A stretch of 64,000 bases of DNA from an uncultured Paraglaciecola sp. (GTDB lineage: Bacteria; Pseudomonadota; Gammaproteobacteria; Enterobacterales; Alteromonadaceae), in the NCBI GenBank assembly GCA_947498355.1, contig CANMKA010000009.1:1-64000 (forward strand). The letters are read 5' to 3'. A program made the translations under genes and the position numbers. Positions within the stretch are counted from its first letter, which is position 1; each line of letters starts with the position of its first letter. This document shows positions 51,397-62,563 of the stretch, in pieces. The notes under the pieces were generated by a model. It saw nothing but the letters and a program-made list of their open reading frames with translations. It did not search any database and was not told where the DNA came from.

Positions 51397-53619
51397 ATGA
51401 CTGAAAAGAGAAAAGTTGCAGTACTGGGTGGCGGTGTAGCAGCCATGACGGCCGCCTGCTACTTAACAGAAGACAAAAATTGGCAAACCAAGTATGACCT
51501 TACTGTCTATCAAATGGGTTGGCGGCTAGGGGGGAAAGGTGCCAGTGGCCGCAATGCAGAATACGGCCAGCGAATTGAAGAGCATGGTTTACACGTTTGG
51601 TTTGGTGCTTACGTCAACTCCTTTAAAACAATGCAAAAGGTATACAGCGATCTCAATCGTCCCTCAAATATGCCCCTTGCTAAGTTTGATGACGCATTTA
51701 AGCCTCATAGCTTTATTGCGTTAACCGAACATGTCGAAGATCAATGGAAAACTTGGGGAATAGAATTTCCGATAATTCCAGGTAACCCAGCGGATGGCGA
51801 CCTAGATCCAAGTTTTTGGGATCTTATCAAATTGGTTTACTACTGGTTAAAAGAATTTACGAGCCAGCTCATCACAGTACGCAAAAATATCCAAGCGGCA
51901 TCAAAACCAAAAGTTAAACATGAAAGTTGGTGGGCACACATAGTACATGAAGTAAAAGAGGAAATAGATGAACTAAAAGAAGATATCGAAGACTGGGGAG
52001 AGGATATTCAACAAACATATCATGCTGTTTCCTCTTTTATCGATAAGGTATCTCACAAAGAAAGAAAAGACGAAGACCCCAAGATTATTGAAAAACACGC
52101 TCGCCATCAAACCGCATTTACTGGCTTCATCGAATGGATAAAAGACTGGTTAGAAGAAGAGTTTGTTGAATTACTCGACGAAAACGATGAATTAAGACGG
52201 TTATTTATTGGTGCTGATTTGGCGATAACAAGTATCAAAGGGATTATTGCCGACGATGTCTACCGCAATGGATTTGGCTATCTTAATCAATGGGACTTCA
52301 GAGAATGGCTAACCAGCCATGGAGCAAACGTAAAATACTCCGTTGACTCTGCACCGATACGAGGGTTTTATGACTTAGTGTTTGGCTACGAAAACGGTGA
52401 TTTTAACAAGCCCAATCTAGAGGCTGGGGTTGCTTTGCTAGCCCTCTTGCGTATTGCTCTTTGCTACAGAGGGGGAGTAATGTGGAAAATGCAAGCTGGA
52501 ATGGGAGATGTAATCTTCGCTCCAATATACCAGTTATTAAAACAAAGAGGGGTAAAGTTCGAATATTTCCATAAAATCGACGCTTTAATACCCAACTCGC
52601 AAAATACGCAGGTTGAAACCATTCAACTGACTCAACAAGTTTCTCTAAAGCAAGCTGATTACGACCCATTTGTAGATGTTGATGGACTACCTTGTTGGCC
52701 TTCTTACCCAAATTACCAACAAATAAATGATGATGAGGCGGCTTTGCTGCAATCCCATAATATTAACTTGGAATCTCATTGGACAGATTGGCCTCAGGTT
52801 TACCAATCGCATTTCAATAAACCATTGCCTACTAAAAATCTGCAACTAGGAGTGGATTTTGATGACATTATTTTTGGTATATCAGTGGGAGGACTTGAAC
52901 ACATTTGTCCATCTTTACTAGAAAATGACGACTCATTGCTCGCATGTAGCCAAAATATTAAAACAGTGGCCACTCAAGCATTTCAAATATGGACTGATGT
53001 TGACTACTCAGGCTTAGGTTTTAATTGTATTCCCGATAATGGAGAACAACCTATTTTAAGTGGCTTTGTTGAACCTTATGATACGTGGGCAGCCATGAAC
53101 CAACTGTTGTGCCGAGAAAACTGGCCTGCAGGGACAGAGCCCAAAAATGTTGCCTACTTTTGTAGTGCACAGACGGTCAGTGAATACCCTCAAACTGCAG
53201 ACCATCTGTTTCCTAAAAAAATGAAAGAACAAGCCAAACAGAATGCAATATCGTACTTGAAGCATGACGTTCATAACTTATGGCCCAATGTTGCTAAATT
53301 CGATGAATTCGATTGGTCAGTTCTAACCGATCTTTCTGATAATGTTGGGGTGACAAGATTTAACAGTCAATACTGGCGAAGCAACGTCGATCCTTCAGAA
53401 AGGTATGTTCTGTCTGTAAAAGGCAGTAGTCGCTTTCGTTTGAATACTAACGACACTCGCTTCAGCAATTTATACCTTACGGGGGACTGGATAAATACTG
53501 GAGTCAATGCTGGATGTGTAGAGGCCGCGACTATGGCAGGTATGGAAACGTCACGAGCAATTTGCGGATACCCAAGCAATATAAACGGCGAATTTGGGTT
53601 CGCTCCTTATAAAAACTAA
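51397..53619 (+). CDS. Phytoene-desaturase-like FAD-dependent oxidoreductase
   Basis: The protein has 740 residues. N-terminal dinucleotide fold (VAVLGGGVAAMTAACYL, residues 7-23; MGWRLGGKGASGRN; EEHGLHVWFGAYVNSFKTM) and C-terminal FAD motif NLYLTGDWINTGVNAGCVEAATMAGM, both as in the phytoene desaturase/amine oxidase group. It is about 200 residues longer than usual because of a charged helical insertion (about 150-270: VHEVKEEIDELKEDIEDWGED, WIKDWLEEEFVELLDEN). No signal peptide. The substrate is unknown; a hydrophobic or isoprenoid-like molecule is plausible. Confidence 0.75.
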   Translation: MTEKRKVAVLGGGVAAMTAACYLTEDKNWQTKYDLTVYQMGWRLGGKGASGRNAEYGQRIEEHGLHVWFGAYVNSFKTMQKVYSDLNRPSNMPLAKFDDAFKPHSFIALTEHVEDQWKTWGIEFPIIPGNPADGDLDPSFWDLIKLVYYWLKEFTSQLITVRKNIQAASKPKVKHESWWAHIVHEVKEEIDELKEDIEDWGEDIQQTYHAVSSFIDKVSHKERKDEDPKIIEKHARHQTAFTGFIEWIKDWLEEEFVELLDENDELRRLFIGADLAITSIKGIIADDVYRNGFGYLNQWDFREWLTSHGANVKYSVDSAPIRGFYDLVFGYENGDFNKPNLEAGVALLALLRIALCYRGGVMWKMQAGMGDVIFAPIYQLLKQRGVKFEYFHKIDALIPNSQNTQVETIQLTQQVSLKQADYDPFVDVDGLPCWPSYPNYQQINDDEAALLQSHNINLESHWTDWPQVYQSHFNKPLPTKNLQLGVDFDDIIFGISVGGLEHICPSLLENDDSLLACSQNIKTVATQAFQIWTDVDYSGLGFNCIPDNGEQPILSGFVEPYDTWAAMNQLLCRENWPAGTEPKNVAYFCSAQTVSEYPQTADHLFPKKMKEQAKQNAISYLKHDVHNLWPNVAKFDEFDWSVLTDLSDNVGVTRFNSQYWRSNVDPSERYVLSVKGSSRFRLNTNDTRFSNLYLTGDWINTGVNAGCVEAATMAGMETSRAICGYPSNINGEFGFAPYKN

Positions 53620-53644
53620 CCCATTCATACAGGCTAAATCAAAG

Positions 53645-53680
53645 AAAATAGCATTAGACGAAAGCATCTGATGCTATTTT
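53645..53680 (+). terminator. Terminator after the flavoprotein gene
   Basis: Stem AAAATAGCAT (53645-53654) with ATGCTATTTT (53671-53680), 16-base loop, 25 bases after the stop. AT-rich, so of moderate strength. Confidence 0.65.
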
Positions 53681-53878
53681 ATAACATTTATATAACAAAT
53701 ATAAATTACCCTTGAACTAAAGTATGGTAAAATCTAAAAACAGCGCAATAAAGAATTGTTGCCTTAGTATGAGTTTATCTATACTCATATAGCAAATGGA
53801 CACTGCAATATTGAAACTCGAAGAGCTTACTTTGTCTTTTAGTTTAATTGATAAAATTTCAGTTTTCATGAGGCTATT

Positions 53879-56128
53879 TTGAAATATACAGTTTGGTCAC
53901 CTTTACTAACCTTAGCGCTCCCAGTTTTAGCAGAAAACATTTCACCAATCGAAGTTATCGAAGTTAATGCCCAGAAGCGGCTCCAACCAATCACAGAAGT
54001 GACTACCTCCGTCAGTATTATATCTGGCAAGAAAATAGCCGATCTGAATATTAAAGATGTAACTGAGTTAACCTTTTCTGCACCAAACTTCAAGGTTACT
54101 CAAAACGCAGCCGAAGGCACGCCTCCTGCTATCAACATTAGGGGCGTTGGGAGCATTGATTACAACACCTCCACTCAATCTCCCGTTGGAGTATACATTG
54201 ATGGCGCAACGGGAGGATCAGCAAACTCTCAGTTAGTGAACTTATTTGATATTGAGTCCATCGAAATACTTAGAGGCCCTCAAGGTACACTATTTGGACG
54301 CAATACAACGGGTGGAGCAGTTGTTATTACAACGGTAAAACCTAGATTAGAAAATTCTGGTTATATCGATATCGGTTTAGCGGAACGAGCCCATCGTTCA
54401 GCTGAGGGAGCTCTGAATCGCAAACTTAACGAAACTTCTGCGGTAAGATTTGCTTTTACTCATCACATATATAACTACTCTACAAACAATATACAGCCCA
54501 ACACCCCTCAAGCTCATATGCGTCAAACTCAAGGCAGAGCTTCTATTTATTCAGAAATAAACAAGCTAACGTTAAATGGCAATATTTATTTTGGAGAGTG
54601 GCAAGGCGTAGTTAACCCTCCTGCAAATTTAGGCGTAATAGAAAGCTTTGACGCATCAACAGGATTACCTGACGCTTTTTGCTCTCCTCAGCAAGCTGGT
54701 TCACTGCAATGTACCGATGCTTTTGGTTTTAACGATGGTTCAGAGGCTTTTCACGACCTAGCCGTTAACAACAATGTGAATAACAACAGCCCCCACTCTT
54801 CGAGTAATTACGGATTAAATATTGAAGCTAAATACCAAATTAGCGATAGCTTTTATTGGGTCAGCCAAACCCATGGCGCGAAATTAGACCGTAAGCATGC
54901 GTTTAATAGCGACGCTAGTCCCTCAAGACTAGGAGAAGGTAATCAAGATGTGATAGTAAAAAATTTCAGCCAAGAATTGAGGCTACATAAAAATTTTGAT
55001 CGCTCTAATTTAATAGTTGGAGCCTACTGGCTAAAAGAGGATTTAATCCAAGACAACGATTTCGATTTATTTAGAGATTTTAGAGACTTACCCAGTTTAT
55101 TTTCCGTAGCAGCACAATTTTTTTACGATAACCAAATAGACATTACCTCTCAGTCTATTTTCTCTAATATTGATACTCAGCTATCTGACAATACTTCTAT
55201 TGAGTTGGGTCTGCGATATAACTGGGAAGAAGTGTCTTATTTCGCTCTTGGTAACATAAATGTACCACTATTTTCAGGCGACACTAATGGTTTGACAATA
55301 CCAGGCTGGAACGCAGGCGGAAAAGTTAAAGATAACAACCTGTCTGGAAAAATTGCCATTCACCATGAAATTAACAAAGCGAATATAGGTTTTTTCAGCT
55401 TTTCACGAGGGTTTAAAAGTGGAGGTTACAATGGCGCACTCATTACTTCACAATTTGAAGCCGATAACAATTTTTATGAAGCCGAAGCACTGAATGCCTA
55501 TGAAATAGGGTTACATAGCCAGTTAGGGTCAAATACAAAACTATACACCGCAATTTTTTATTACGATTACCAAGATCAACAAGTGTTTATGAACCAATCA
55601 GCCATAACACCTGGAGCACCGCCCTTACAGTTGATAACAAATGTAGGTGAATCATCAATTCATGGATTAGAACTTGAGTTGGATTCAAAATTGAGTAAAT
55701 CACTTTTTTTGAATGTGGCTTTTGGCTACTTACCCAATGCTAATCTAAAATCATTTATAAATGCTAGTGGGGATGAAATTACTAATAATCGTTTGCCATT
55801 TACGTCTGAGTTTACATTAAACATTGACCTCAATTATGCATTTGAAATTCAGCAACATAATTTCGGGTTCAATCTAAACACCAACTTTCAATCGGACTTT
55901 TATTTTGACCAAAATCAAAACCCCTTTGCAAAGCAAAATGGCTATCATTTAACTAACTTAAGAGTTTCTTGGCAAAAAGATAATATATCCTCGGGTTTAT
56001 GGATAAAAAACTTAACAAATCGCCAATATAGCCACCTAAAATTTGATTTGGTGAATATTTATGGCATGCTGCAAGACTACAGGGGGGAGGCTAGACAAAT
56101 AGGTTTGGATGTCAGATATCAATTTTAG
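53879..56128 (+). CDS. TonB-dependent outer-membrane receptor
   Basis: The protein has 749 residues with a short signal peptide (about 1-18, ending VLAE). Plug (about 35-155: INIRGVGSIDYN, SPVGVYIDG, IEILRGPQGTLFGRNTTGGAVVITT) and a full barrel ending in an aromatic residue (VRYQF). This is the large RGPQGTLFGRNT group that in marine bacteria serves varied organic ligands. The start is TTG 53879 with GAGG seven bases upstream; no ATG fits. The neighbours (flavoprotein before, sensor kinase after) suggest a linked ligand, but this is inference. Confidence 0.85.
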   Translation: MKYTVWSPLLTLALPVLAENISPIEVIEVNAQKRLQPITEVTTSVSIISGKKIADLNIKDVTELTFSAPNFKVTQNAAEGTPPAINIRGVGSIDYNTSTQSPVGVYIDGATGGSANSQLVNLFDIESIEILRGPQGTLFGRNTTGGAVVITTVKPRLENSGYIDIGLAERAHRSAEGALNRKLNETSAVRFAFTHHIYNYSTNNIQPNTPQAHMRQTQGRASIYSEINKLTLNGNIYFGEWQGVVNPPANLGVIESFDASTGLPDAFCSPQQAGSLQCTDAFGFNDGSEAFHDLAVNNNVNNNSPHSSSNYGLNIEAKYQISDSFYWVSQTHGAKLDRKHAFNSDASPSRLGEGNQDVIVKNFSQELRLHKNFDRSNLIVGAYWLKEDLIQDNDFDLFRDFRDLPSLFSVAAQFFYDNQIDITSQSIFSNIDTQLSDNTSIELGLRYNWEEVSYFALGNINVPLFSGDTNGLTIPGWNAGGKVKDNNLSGKIAIHHEINKANIGFFSFSRGFKSGGYNGALITSQFEADNNFYEAEALNAYEIGLHSQLGSNTKLYTAIFYYDYQDQQVFMNQSAITPGAPPLQLITNVGESSIHGLELELDSKLSKSLFLNVAFGYLPNANLKSFINASGDEITNNRLPFTSEFTLNIDLNYAFEIQQHNFGFNLNTNFQSDFYFDQNQNPFAKQNGYHLTNLRVSWQKDNISSGLWIKNLTNRQYSHLKFDLVNIYGMLQDYRGEARQIGLDVRYQF

Positions 56129-56177
56129 CCAAAATGAGAGATAACTAGATTTTAGTATTAGGTGAGTTGGTAGTAAT

Positions 56178-59100
56178 TTGAAATTTATAACCCAAATAAT
56201 TTGCTTATTTTCCATTCATCTTTTGATGGCAACAGATACGTTTGCTACGCCTGAAGAAAAATTTCCTCAGTTCAATTTAACAGAAATTGTTGATAGTAAC
56301 TTAGTTGACACATTAAGTTACTTTGAACTCCCTTACTATGTTAATTCTTTTCCTGCTGATACCCAAAAATGGGCAGCTCAATTTAAGCCCAAAACAAAGA
56401 TAAGTGCGTTTGGCGATCGTTTCGCTACTGTATTTTTGTTACATAATAACTCAACTATCCAAGACTGGTATCTCTATCCATACGGCTCAGTCGTTCAAAA
56501 TATTGAAATATTATGCTCTGGCTGTCGAAATTTACAGCATAGTAAAACAGGCCGATCACATAAAAATCTGCATAACTTTCACTACGGAGAAAAACTAACT
56601 ATCTTGCCCGGCGAGACAGCAAAAATTTTACTCATATTTGATAGTCAGTACTTTTTCGCACCAACTAAATTATTAGTCAAGCCGTTAGAACAAGCTGAAA
56701 AATCTTTTGCGCTCGAAACTGTTATTCTTTTAATGTGCTTAGGTATATGTTTTGCTCTCGGAATTTATAACTTATTTATTTTTGTTAGTTCTCGAGATGT
56801 TTATTACCTAACCTATGCTTTATCAACTCTTACTTATACTTTTGGCTGGGCTTGTGTGTTTGCTGTTCCTGAATACATGGGAGTCCAAAGCACCGAAAAA
56901 TGGATAATGCCAGCATTCTGTTTAGGCGCAATATTTTCTGCATTCTTCGCTATCCAGTTTTTACAGCTAAGCATGGTGTCACCGCGAATAGCCTTAGCTC
57001 TAAAGAGTATCGGTGCGTTATCGATTGTTTTATTGCCCTTTGCTATTTATAGCCAAGGTATGGGCCTTTATATTGCCAGCGGTGTGACATCTATTGTTTC
57101 CATTTTAGGTATCTATGCTGGAATAAAATGTTGGAGGCAGGGATACAGACCAGCAAAGTATTTTGTGCTAGCTCTACTATCTGTAGTACTGCCTAATATG
57201 ATAGGAAACCTGCTAAATGTTGGAATAATCCCGCCGTTAAATGTAAATATATATTTGCTCGGTTTAATTGGAAATTGCCTAGATAGTCTTCTGCTCGCAT
57301 TTGCTCTTGCAGATAAATTGAGAATAATTACATTAGAAAATACAAAATTGACTAATAGTTTAGAAAAGACTGTTGATCTTCGAACTATAGAACTCAAAGA
57401 GGCAAACGCTAGGCTAGAACAAACCAATGCTGATTTAATCGAAGCAAATGAAGCAAAAGGCCGATTCTTAGCCAATATGAGTCATGAAATCCGCACCCCA
57501 CTTACTTCAATTATTGGGTATGCGGACGGGATTTTAATGGGCGATATTGATAAATCAGAACAAGAGCGCGTAACTAAAGTCATATGTCAAAACGGTACAC
57601 ATTTACTCAATGTCATTAATGATATTCTGGATATCAGTAAGATAGAGGCAAATAAACTCGATTTTGAATCTATTCCCACGCCTTTATTCGTGTTACTCGC
57701 AGATATAGAGTCTCTCGTAGGGAGAAGAGCCAGAGACAAAGGTTTATCATTTGATATCGAGTACCAGTATCCTCTACCCAGCCAAATCTATTCAGACCCT
57801 ACACGTTTAAAGCAAATTCTGTTTAATTTAACTAATAATGCCATTAAATTTACCGAACAAGGGCATATTTGTTTAACAATAAAAACCCTAGAAAATCGGC
57901 TAATTATTGATGTAGTCGATTCTGGCATGGGTATGTCGGTTCAGCAACAAAGCGAAATATTCGAACCTTTTAAACAGGCCGATAGCTCAGTCAATAGAAT
58001 ATATGGCGGCACTGGGTTAGGTCTAAGTATCTCCCAGCGGCTTGCTGCTGGGTTAAATGGTCACATAGAAGTAGACAGTACCTTAGGCAAAGGCGCCACT
58101 TTTACGTTAAACATTTTGATGACTCCGGTAGAAAACACCGAATTTGTTCGCAGCGCCAGTGAAATATGGCAAGCAACGTCCACACGTGTTGTTAAAGCAG
58201 AGATCTTGCCTAACTTTACTGGGCAAAAAGTACTACTGGCTGATGATCACCCTGCAAACCGCGAATTAATCAGCTTGCTGCTAAACAGAATGAAACTCGA
58301 TGTTATTCAAGTCGAAGACGGCAAACAAGCTCTAGAAGCCATCAATCGTCAGCCGTTTGATTTGGTATTACTAGATATTCATATGCCTAACATGAGCGGC
58401 CCTGAAGCGTTAAAACGTCTTCGCCAGTCTGGTAACAATACCCCAGTAGTGGCGTTAACCGCGAATAATATGAAACATGAAATCGAACACTATAAACGCA
58501 TAGGTTTCTCTGACCATGTAGCAAAGCCTATATCACGCAATACTTTTATTTCGGTACTCAAGCAGTTTTTAGATGATGCAGGCCAAATTGATAGCCCTAT
58601 TTCTAGTGGCGATATGCAAAGCTTGATCGAAGATTACCGAACTGACTTAGTCGAACAAGTCAGTAAACTTGAACAAGCCTTAGAAGCAAGTGATTTAGAA
58701 ACCATAGGCCATATATGCCATCGTATTAGAGGTTCAGCTAGTGCCTTCGGATATCAATTATTAGGTAACAGGTATGCCGACATTGAACACTTTGCCATGC
58801 AAGACGACGAGATTGCAGTCAGCTATGAACTACCTAAGCTACTTTCTCTAACTAGACTATGTACAGAATTGCCTGGGGTGGATATTGCGAGAGGCATAAT
58901 TAATTATGACGCCGATGTTGGAAGCTTGCTACGTGAAATCTACGCTTATATTTATCAATCAGATAACAGCTTACAAGATTTAAAACACGCTTTAGACGCC
59001 AATCAAGTGAATAGTGCACTGGTTAACTTATACAAACTTCATCCTGTCGCCAAAAGTTGTGGGTTGCAACAATCTATTACCGCCTATGAGGATTTAGAAA

Positions 59101-59219
59101 ACTTAATCAAAAAAGGCACGTGGAGCGCACAAGAATTTAGTTACTTAATCACCGCAATCGAACAGCATATCCAAAACCTAAAGCATGTAATTAAGCTTGA
59201 TTTACTTAATGAGCTTTAG
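56178..59219 (+). CDS. Hybrid histidine kinase with 7TMR-DISM sensor
   Basis: The protein has 1013 residues. Signal peptide (about 1-23), periplasmic 7TMR-DISM extracellular-type domain (about 30-165), seven membrane helices (about 170-390), coiled coil, HisKA with His436 in MSHEIRTP, HATPase (N box NLTNNAIKF, G1 DSGMGM, G2 GGTGLGLSI), receiver with Asp733 in LLDIHMPNMSG, and Hpt with His848 in HRIRGSASAFG. It can thus carry the phosphate along a full relay but needs an external response regulator. Start TTG 56178. It lies 49 bases after the TonB receptor gene in the same direction. Confidence 0.9.
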   Translation: MKFITQIICLFSIHLLMATDTFATPEEKFPQFNLTEIVDSNLVDTLSYFELPYYVNSFPADTQKWAAQFKPKTKISAFGDRFATVFLLHNNSTIQDWYLYPYGSVVQNIEILCSGCRNLQHSKTGRSHKNLHNFHYGEKLTILPGETAKILLIFDSQYFFAPTKLLVKPLEQAEKSFALETVILLMCLGICFALGIYNLFIFVSSRDVYYLTYALSTLTYTFGWACVFAVPEYMGVQSTEKWIMPAFCLGAIFSAFFAIQFLQLSMVSPRIALALKSIGALSIVLLPFAIYSQGMGLYIASGVTSIVSILGIYAGIKCWRQGYRPAKYFVLALLSVVLPNMIGNLLNVGIIPPLNVNIYLLGLIGNCLDSLLLAFALADKLRIITLENTKLTNSLEKTVDLRTIELKEANARLEQTNADLIEANEAKGRFLANMSHEIRTPLTSIIGYADGILMGDIDKSEQERVTKVICQNGTHLLNVINDILDISKIEANKLDFESIPTPLFVLLADIESLVGRRARDKGLSFDIEYQYPLPSQIYSDPTRLKQILFNLTNNAIKFTEQGHICLTIKTLENRLIIDVVDSGMGMSVQQQSEIFEPFKQADSSVNRIYGGTGLGLSISQRLAAGLNGHIEVDSTLGKGATFTLNILMTPVENTEFVRSASEIWQATSTRVVKAEILPNFTGQKVLLADDHPANRELISLLLNRMKLDVIQVEDGKQALEAINRQPFDLVLLDIHMPNMSGPEALKRLRQSGNNTPVVALTANNMKHEIEHYKRIGFSDHVAKPISRNTFISVLKQFLDDAGQIDSPISSGDMQSLIEDYRTDLVEQVSKLEQALEASDLETIGHICHRIRGSASAFGYQLLGNRYADIEHFAMQDDEIAVSYELPKLLSLTRLCTELPGVDIARGIINYDADVGSLLREIYAYIYQSDNSLQDLKHALDANQVNSALVNLYKLHPVAKSCGLQQSITAYEDLENLIKKGTWSAQEFSYLITAIEQHIQNLKHVIKLDLLNEL

Positions 59220-60182
59220 TGCTTTATCTGCCAATTTTTGAATACACCAAGATAGACAGAAAATAATTGGTACACACAATACGACCAAAAACACGAGTTG
59301 CATTAATGAGTCATCAGGAAAGTACAGACTTTTTAACGTCATAAAGATAGGGCGGTGAAATAAGTACATAGCAAAACTTGCATAGCTTAACGTGATGATA
59401 ACCCTCGATTTTGGCAAACAACCTTGAGCTAAATAAGCAGTATAAAATAACGTAAACGTCGAAATTAGAATAAAAGGGATATATTTTACTACATCAGCTA
59501 AAACAGTTAGGGTCCAAGAATCTAGTTCGACCAAAGTTAATAACGCAGCCACAAGGGTTAGAAAGAGCGCTCCGATAACGATCCGTTTATCATTGGGTAA
59601 TGAATATTGTGACAGCCACATACCCAAACAAAAACAGGGCGTGTACCAAACTAATCGATAATCAACCCCTAATCCCCAAAATAGTAATTTGTCTCCAAAC
59701 ACGAGTATGCAAAGTAAACCAATTACTCCAACAGATACACCTAGAAAAAGCTTAGGTCGAACTAATAAACGGAACAAAAAAGGACTAATCAGGTAGAGCA
59801 CCATAATCATACATATATACCATAGAGTCTTTGGTGCAGGTCCAAAAAACAAAGATAAGAATGCTGCAGACTTAATGGAAACCCAGATAGAATTAAGATC
59901 GAATAAGAAGAACATCACTACTGCGGCTAAATACAGAGGGTAAATTCTCAAAATTCGCTTGGAATAAAAGGGCAAAATTGAAGAAGAACGGCTTAATGAT
60001 AGTCCAATCAGTAAACCAGAAACTAATGTAAATAAACCTAAGATACTGTAAGTAAAAGACAAACTATAAACGTTTTTATAGCTGGGAAAGTAATAGGTAT
60101 AGTCGAACATATGCCAAATACCGACTATATAAATAACCGACATAGCTTTTAGATAATGAACATAATTCAAATCTTGTTTCAT
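59202..60182 (-). CDS. Acyltransferase-3 family membrane protein
   Basis: The protein has 326 residues with about ten membrane helices. It starts YVHYLKAMSVIYIVGIWHMFDY (acyltransferase-3 N-terminal motif with conserved His), followed by KRILRIYPLYL and a late SYASFAMYLFHRPIF. Such proteins O-acylate surface polysaccharides or lipids. The 3' end overlaps the convergent sensor kinase gene by 18 bases. Together with the following small lipoprotein gene upstream (60196-60549) it forms a minus-strand pair with 13 bases between. Confidence 0.8.
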   Translation of the reverse strand: MKQDLNYVHYLKAMSVIYIVGIWHMFDYTYYFPSYKNVYSLSFTYSILGLFTLVSGLLIGLSLSRSSSILPFYSKRILRIYPLYLAAVVMFFLFDLNSIWVSIKSAAFLSLFFGPAPKTLWYICMIMVLYLISPFLFRLLVRPKLFLGVSVGVIGLLCILVFGDKLLFWGLGVDYRLVWYTPCFCLGMWLSQYSLPNDKRIVIGALFLTLVAALLTLVELDSWTLTVLADVVKYIPFILISTFTLFYTAYLAQGCLPKSRVIITLSYASFAMYLFHRPIFMTLKSLYFPDDSLMQLVFLVVLCVPIIFCLSWCIQKLADKALKLIK

Positions 60183-60195
60183 AAAAACAGATACC

Positions 60196-60549
60196 TTATT
60201 TTTCGCAAACCACTAAATATTCTAGTTGATAATTCTGTATTCTGTCTTGCTCGTCGAATGCAATAATGGCACGAATACAATCCTTAGTTTGATTTTGAGA
60301 ATTTGGCTCAGTAGGGAATTCTGCGATCCATTGCAATTCTGTATACTCGAATTTAGGATCGAGTTCGGCTAACCATACCCTTATATCATCCTTGTATGGG
60401 CCTATATCGGCCAAAACATCAAACTGGTTGTGCCAATAGATTAATGCTTGATTAGAGGCACCATGGGTCGCCTCAGACTGGTTTTCGCAACTAGCGAATA
60501 GTGAGATTAAGCTAATCGCGAATAGACAACCAATACCTAATCGAGTCAT
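60196..60549 (-). CDS. Small predicted lipoprotein
   Basis: The protein has 117 residues. Signal with lipobox-like LFASC (Cys21), then an acidic/polar body ending YLVVCEK. No domain recognised. First gene of a likely pair with the acyltransferase. Confidence 0.6.
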   Translation of the reverse strand: MTRLGIGCLFAISLISLFASCENQSEATHGASNQALIYWHNQFDVLADIGPYKDDIRVWLAELDPKFEYTELQWIAEFPTEPNSQNQTKDCIRAIIAFDEQDRIQNYQLEYLVVCEK

Positions 60550-60646
60550 ATACGATACTTTTTTATTTTATAGCCGATACTGAATGTGGAGAGTTTATAT
60601 TAAGTCGCAGCAAAATGTGGATTGATCTTGCGTGTAGATAAAACAA

Positions 60647-60670
60647 AAAACCCAGCAAAAGCTGGGTTTT
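60647..60670 (-). terminator. Terminator of the atp operon
   Basis: Stem AAAACCCAGC (60647-60656), loop AAAA, complement GCTGGGTTTT (60661-60670), 21 bases after the atpC stop. Compact and strong; the A-run means it may also stop transcripts entering from the other side. Confidence 0.88.
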
Positions 60671-60691
60671 ATATGGGTAGTAGTCTTTCGA

Positions 60692-61102
60692 TTACTTGCG
60701 CAGCTTATTAATCAATCTTAACTGGGCAATAGCTTCGGCTAGCTCAATGGCTGCTTCGGCATAATCAAAATCAGCACCTGGGTTAGCAATATGCTCTTCG
60801 GCGCGTTTCTTCGCTTCTAGCGCTGCTTGTTCATCCAAGTCTTCTGCACGAATCGCAGTGTCTGCTAATACAGTAACGCTACCAGGTTGTATCTCTAGAA
60901 CGCCACCATTGATGTAGATATTCTCTTCACCACCGTTACGCACTAAACGAACCATACCGGGCAACAAGGTAGTCAGTAAAGGTGTGTGACCAGGATATAT
61001 ACCTAGCTCACCTTCGCTACCTGTTACTTGTATTGCTTCGACTTCACCAGAAAAAATACTGGTTTCGGCACTTACTACATCTAACTGTACTGTCGTTGCC
61101 AT
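60692..61102 (-). CDS. atpC: ATP synthase epsilon subunit
   Basis: The protein has 136 residues: N-terminal beta-sandwich ([40 protein letters not shown]) and C-terminal helical hairpin ([15 protein letters not shown]...[13 protein letters not shown]). It is part of the central stalk of F1Fo ATP synthase, inhibiting hydrolysis through its C-terminal helices. Last gene of the operon. Confidence 0.96.
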   Translation of the reverse strand: MATTVQLDVVSAETSIFSGEVEAIQVTGSEGELGIYPGHTPLLTTLLPGMVRLVRNGGEENIYINGGVLEIQPGSVTVLADTAIRAEDLDEQAALEAKKRAEEHIANPGADFDYAEAAIELAEAIAQLRLINKLRK

Positions 61103-61146
61103 AATGAACCTCCTACAAAAATAGTCAGGCGTACCCTAAGGTACGC

Positions 61147-62550
<1,404 letters not shown>

Positions 62551-62563
62551 CTAAAACCTTTGC

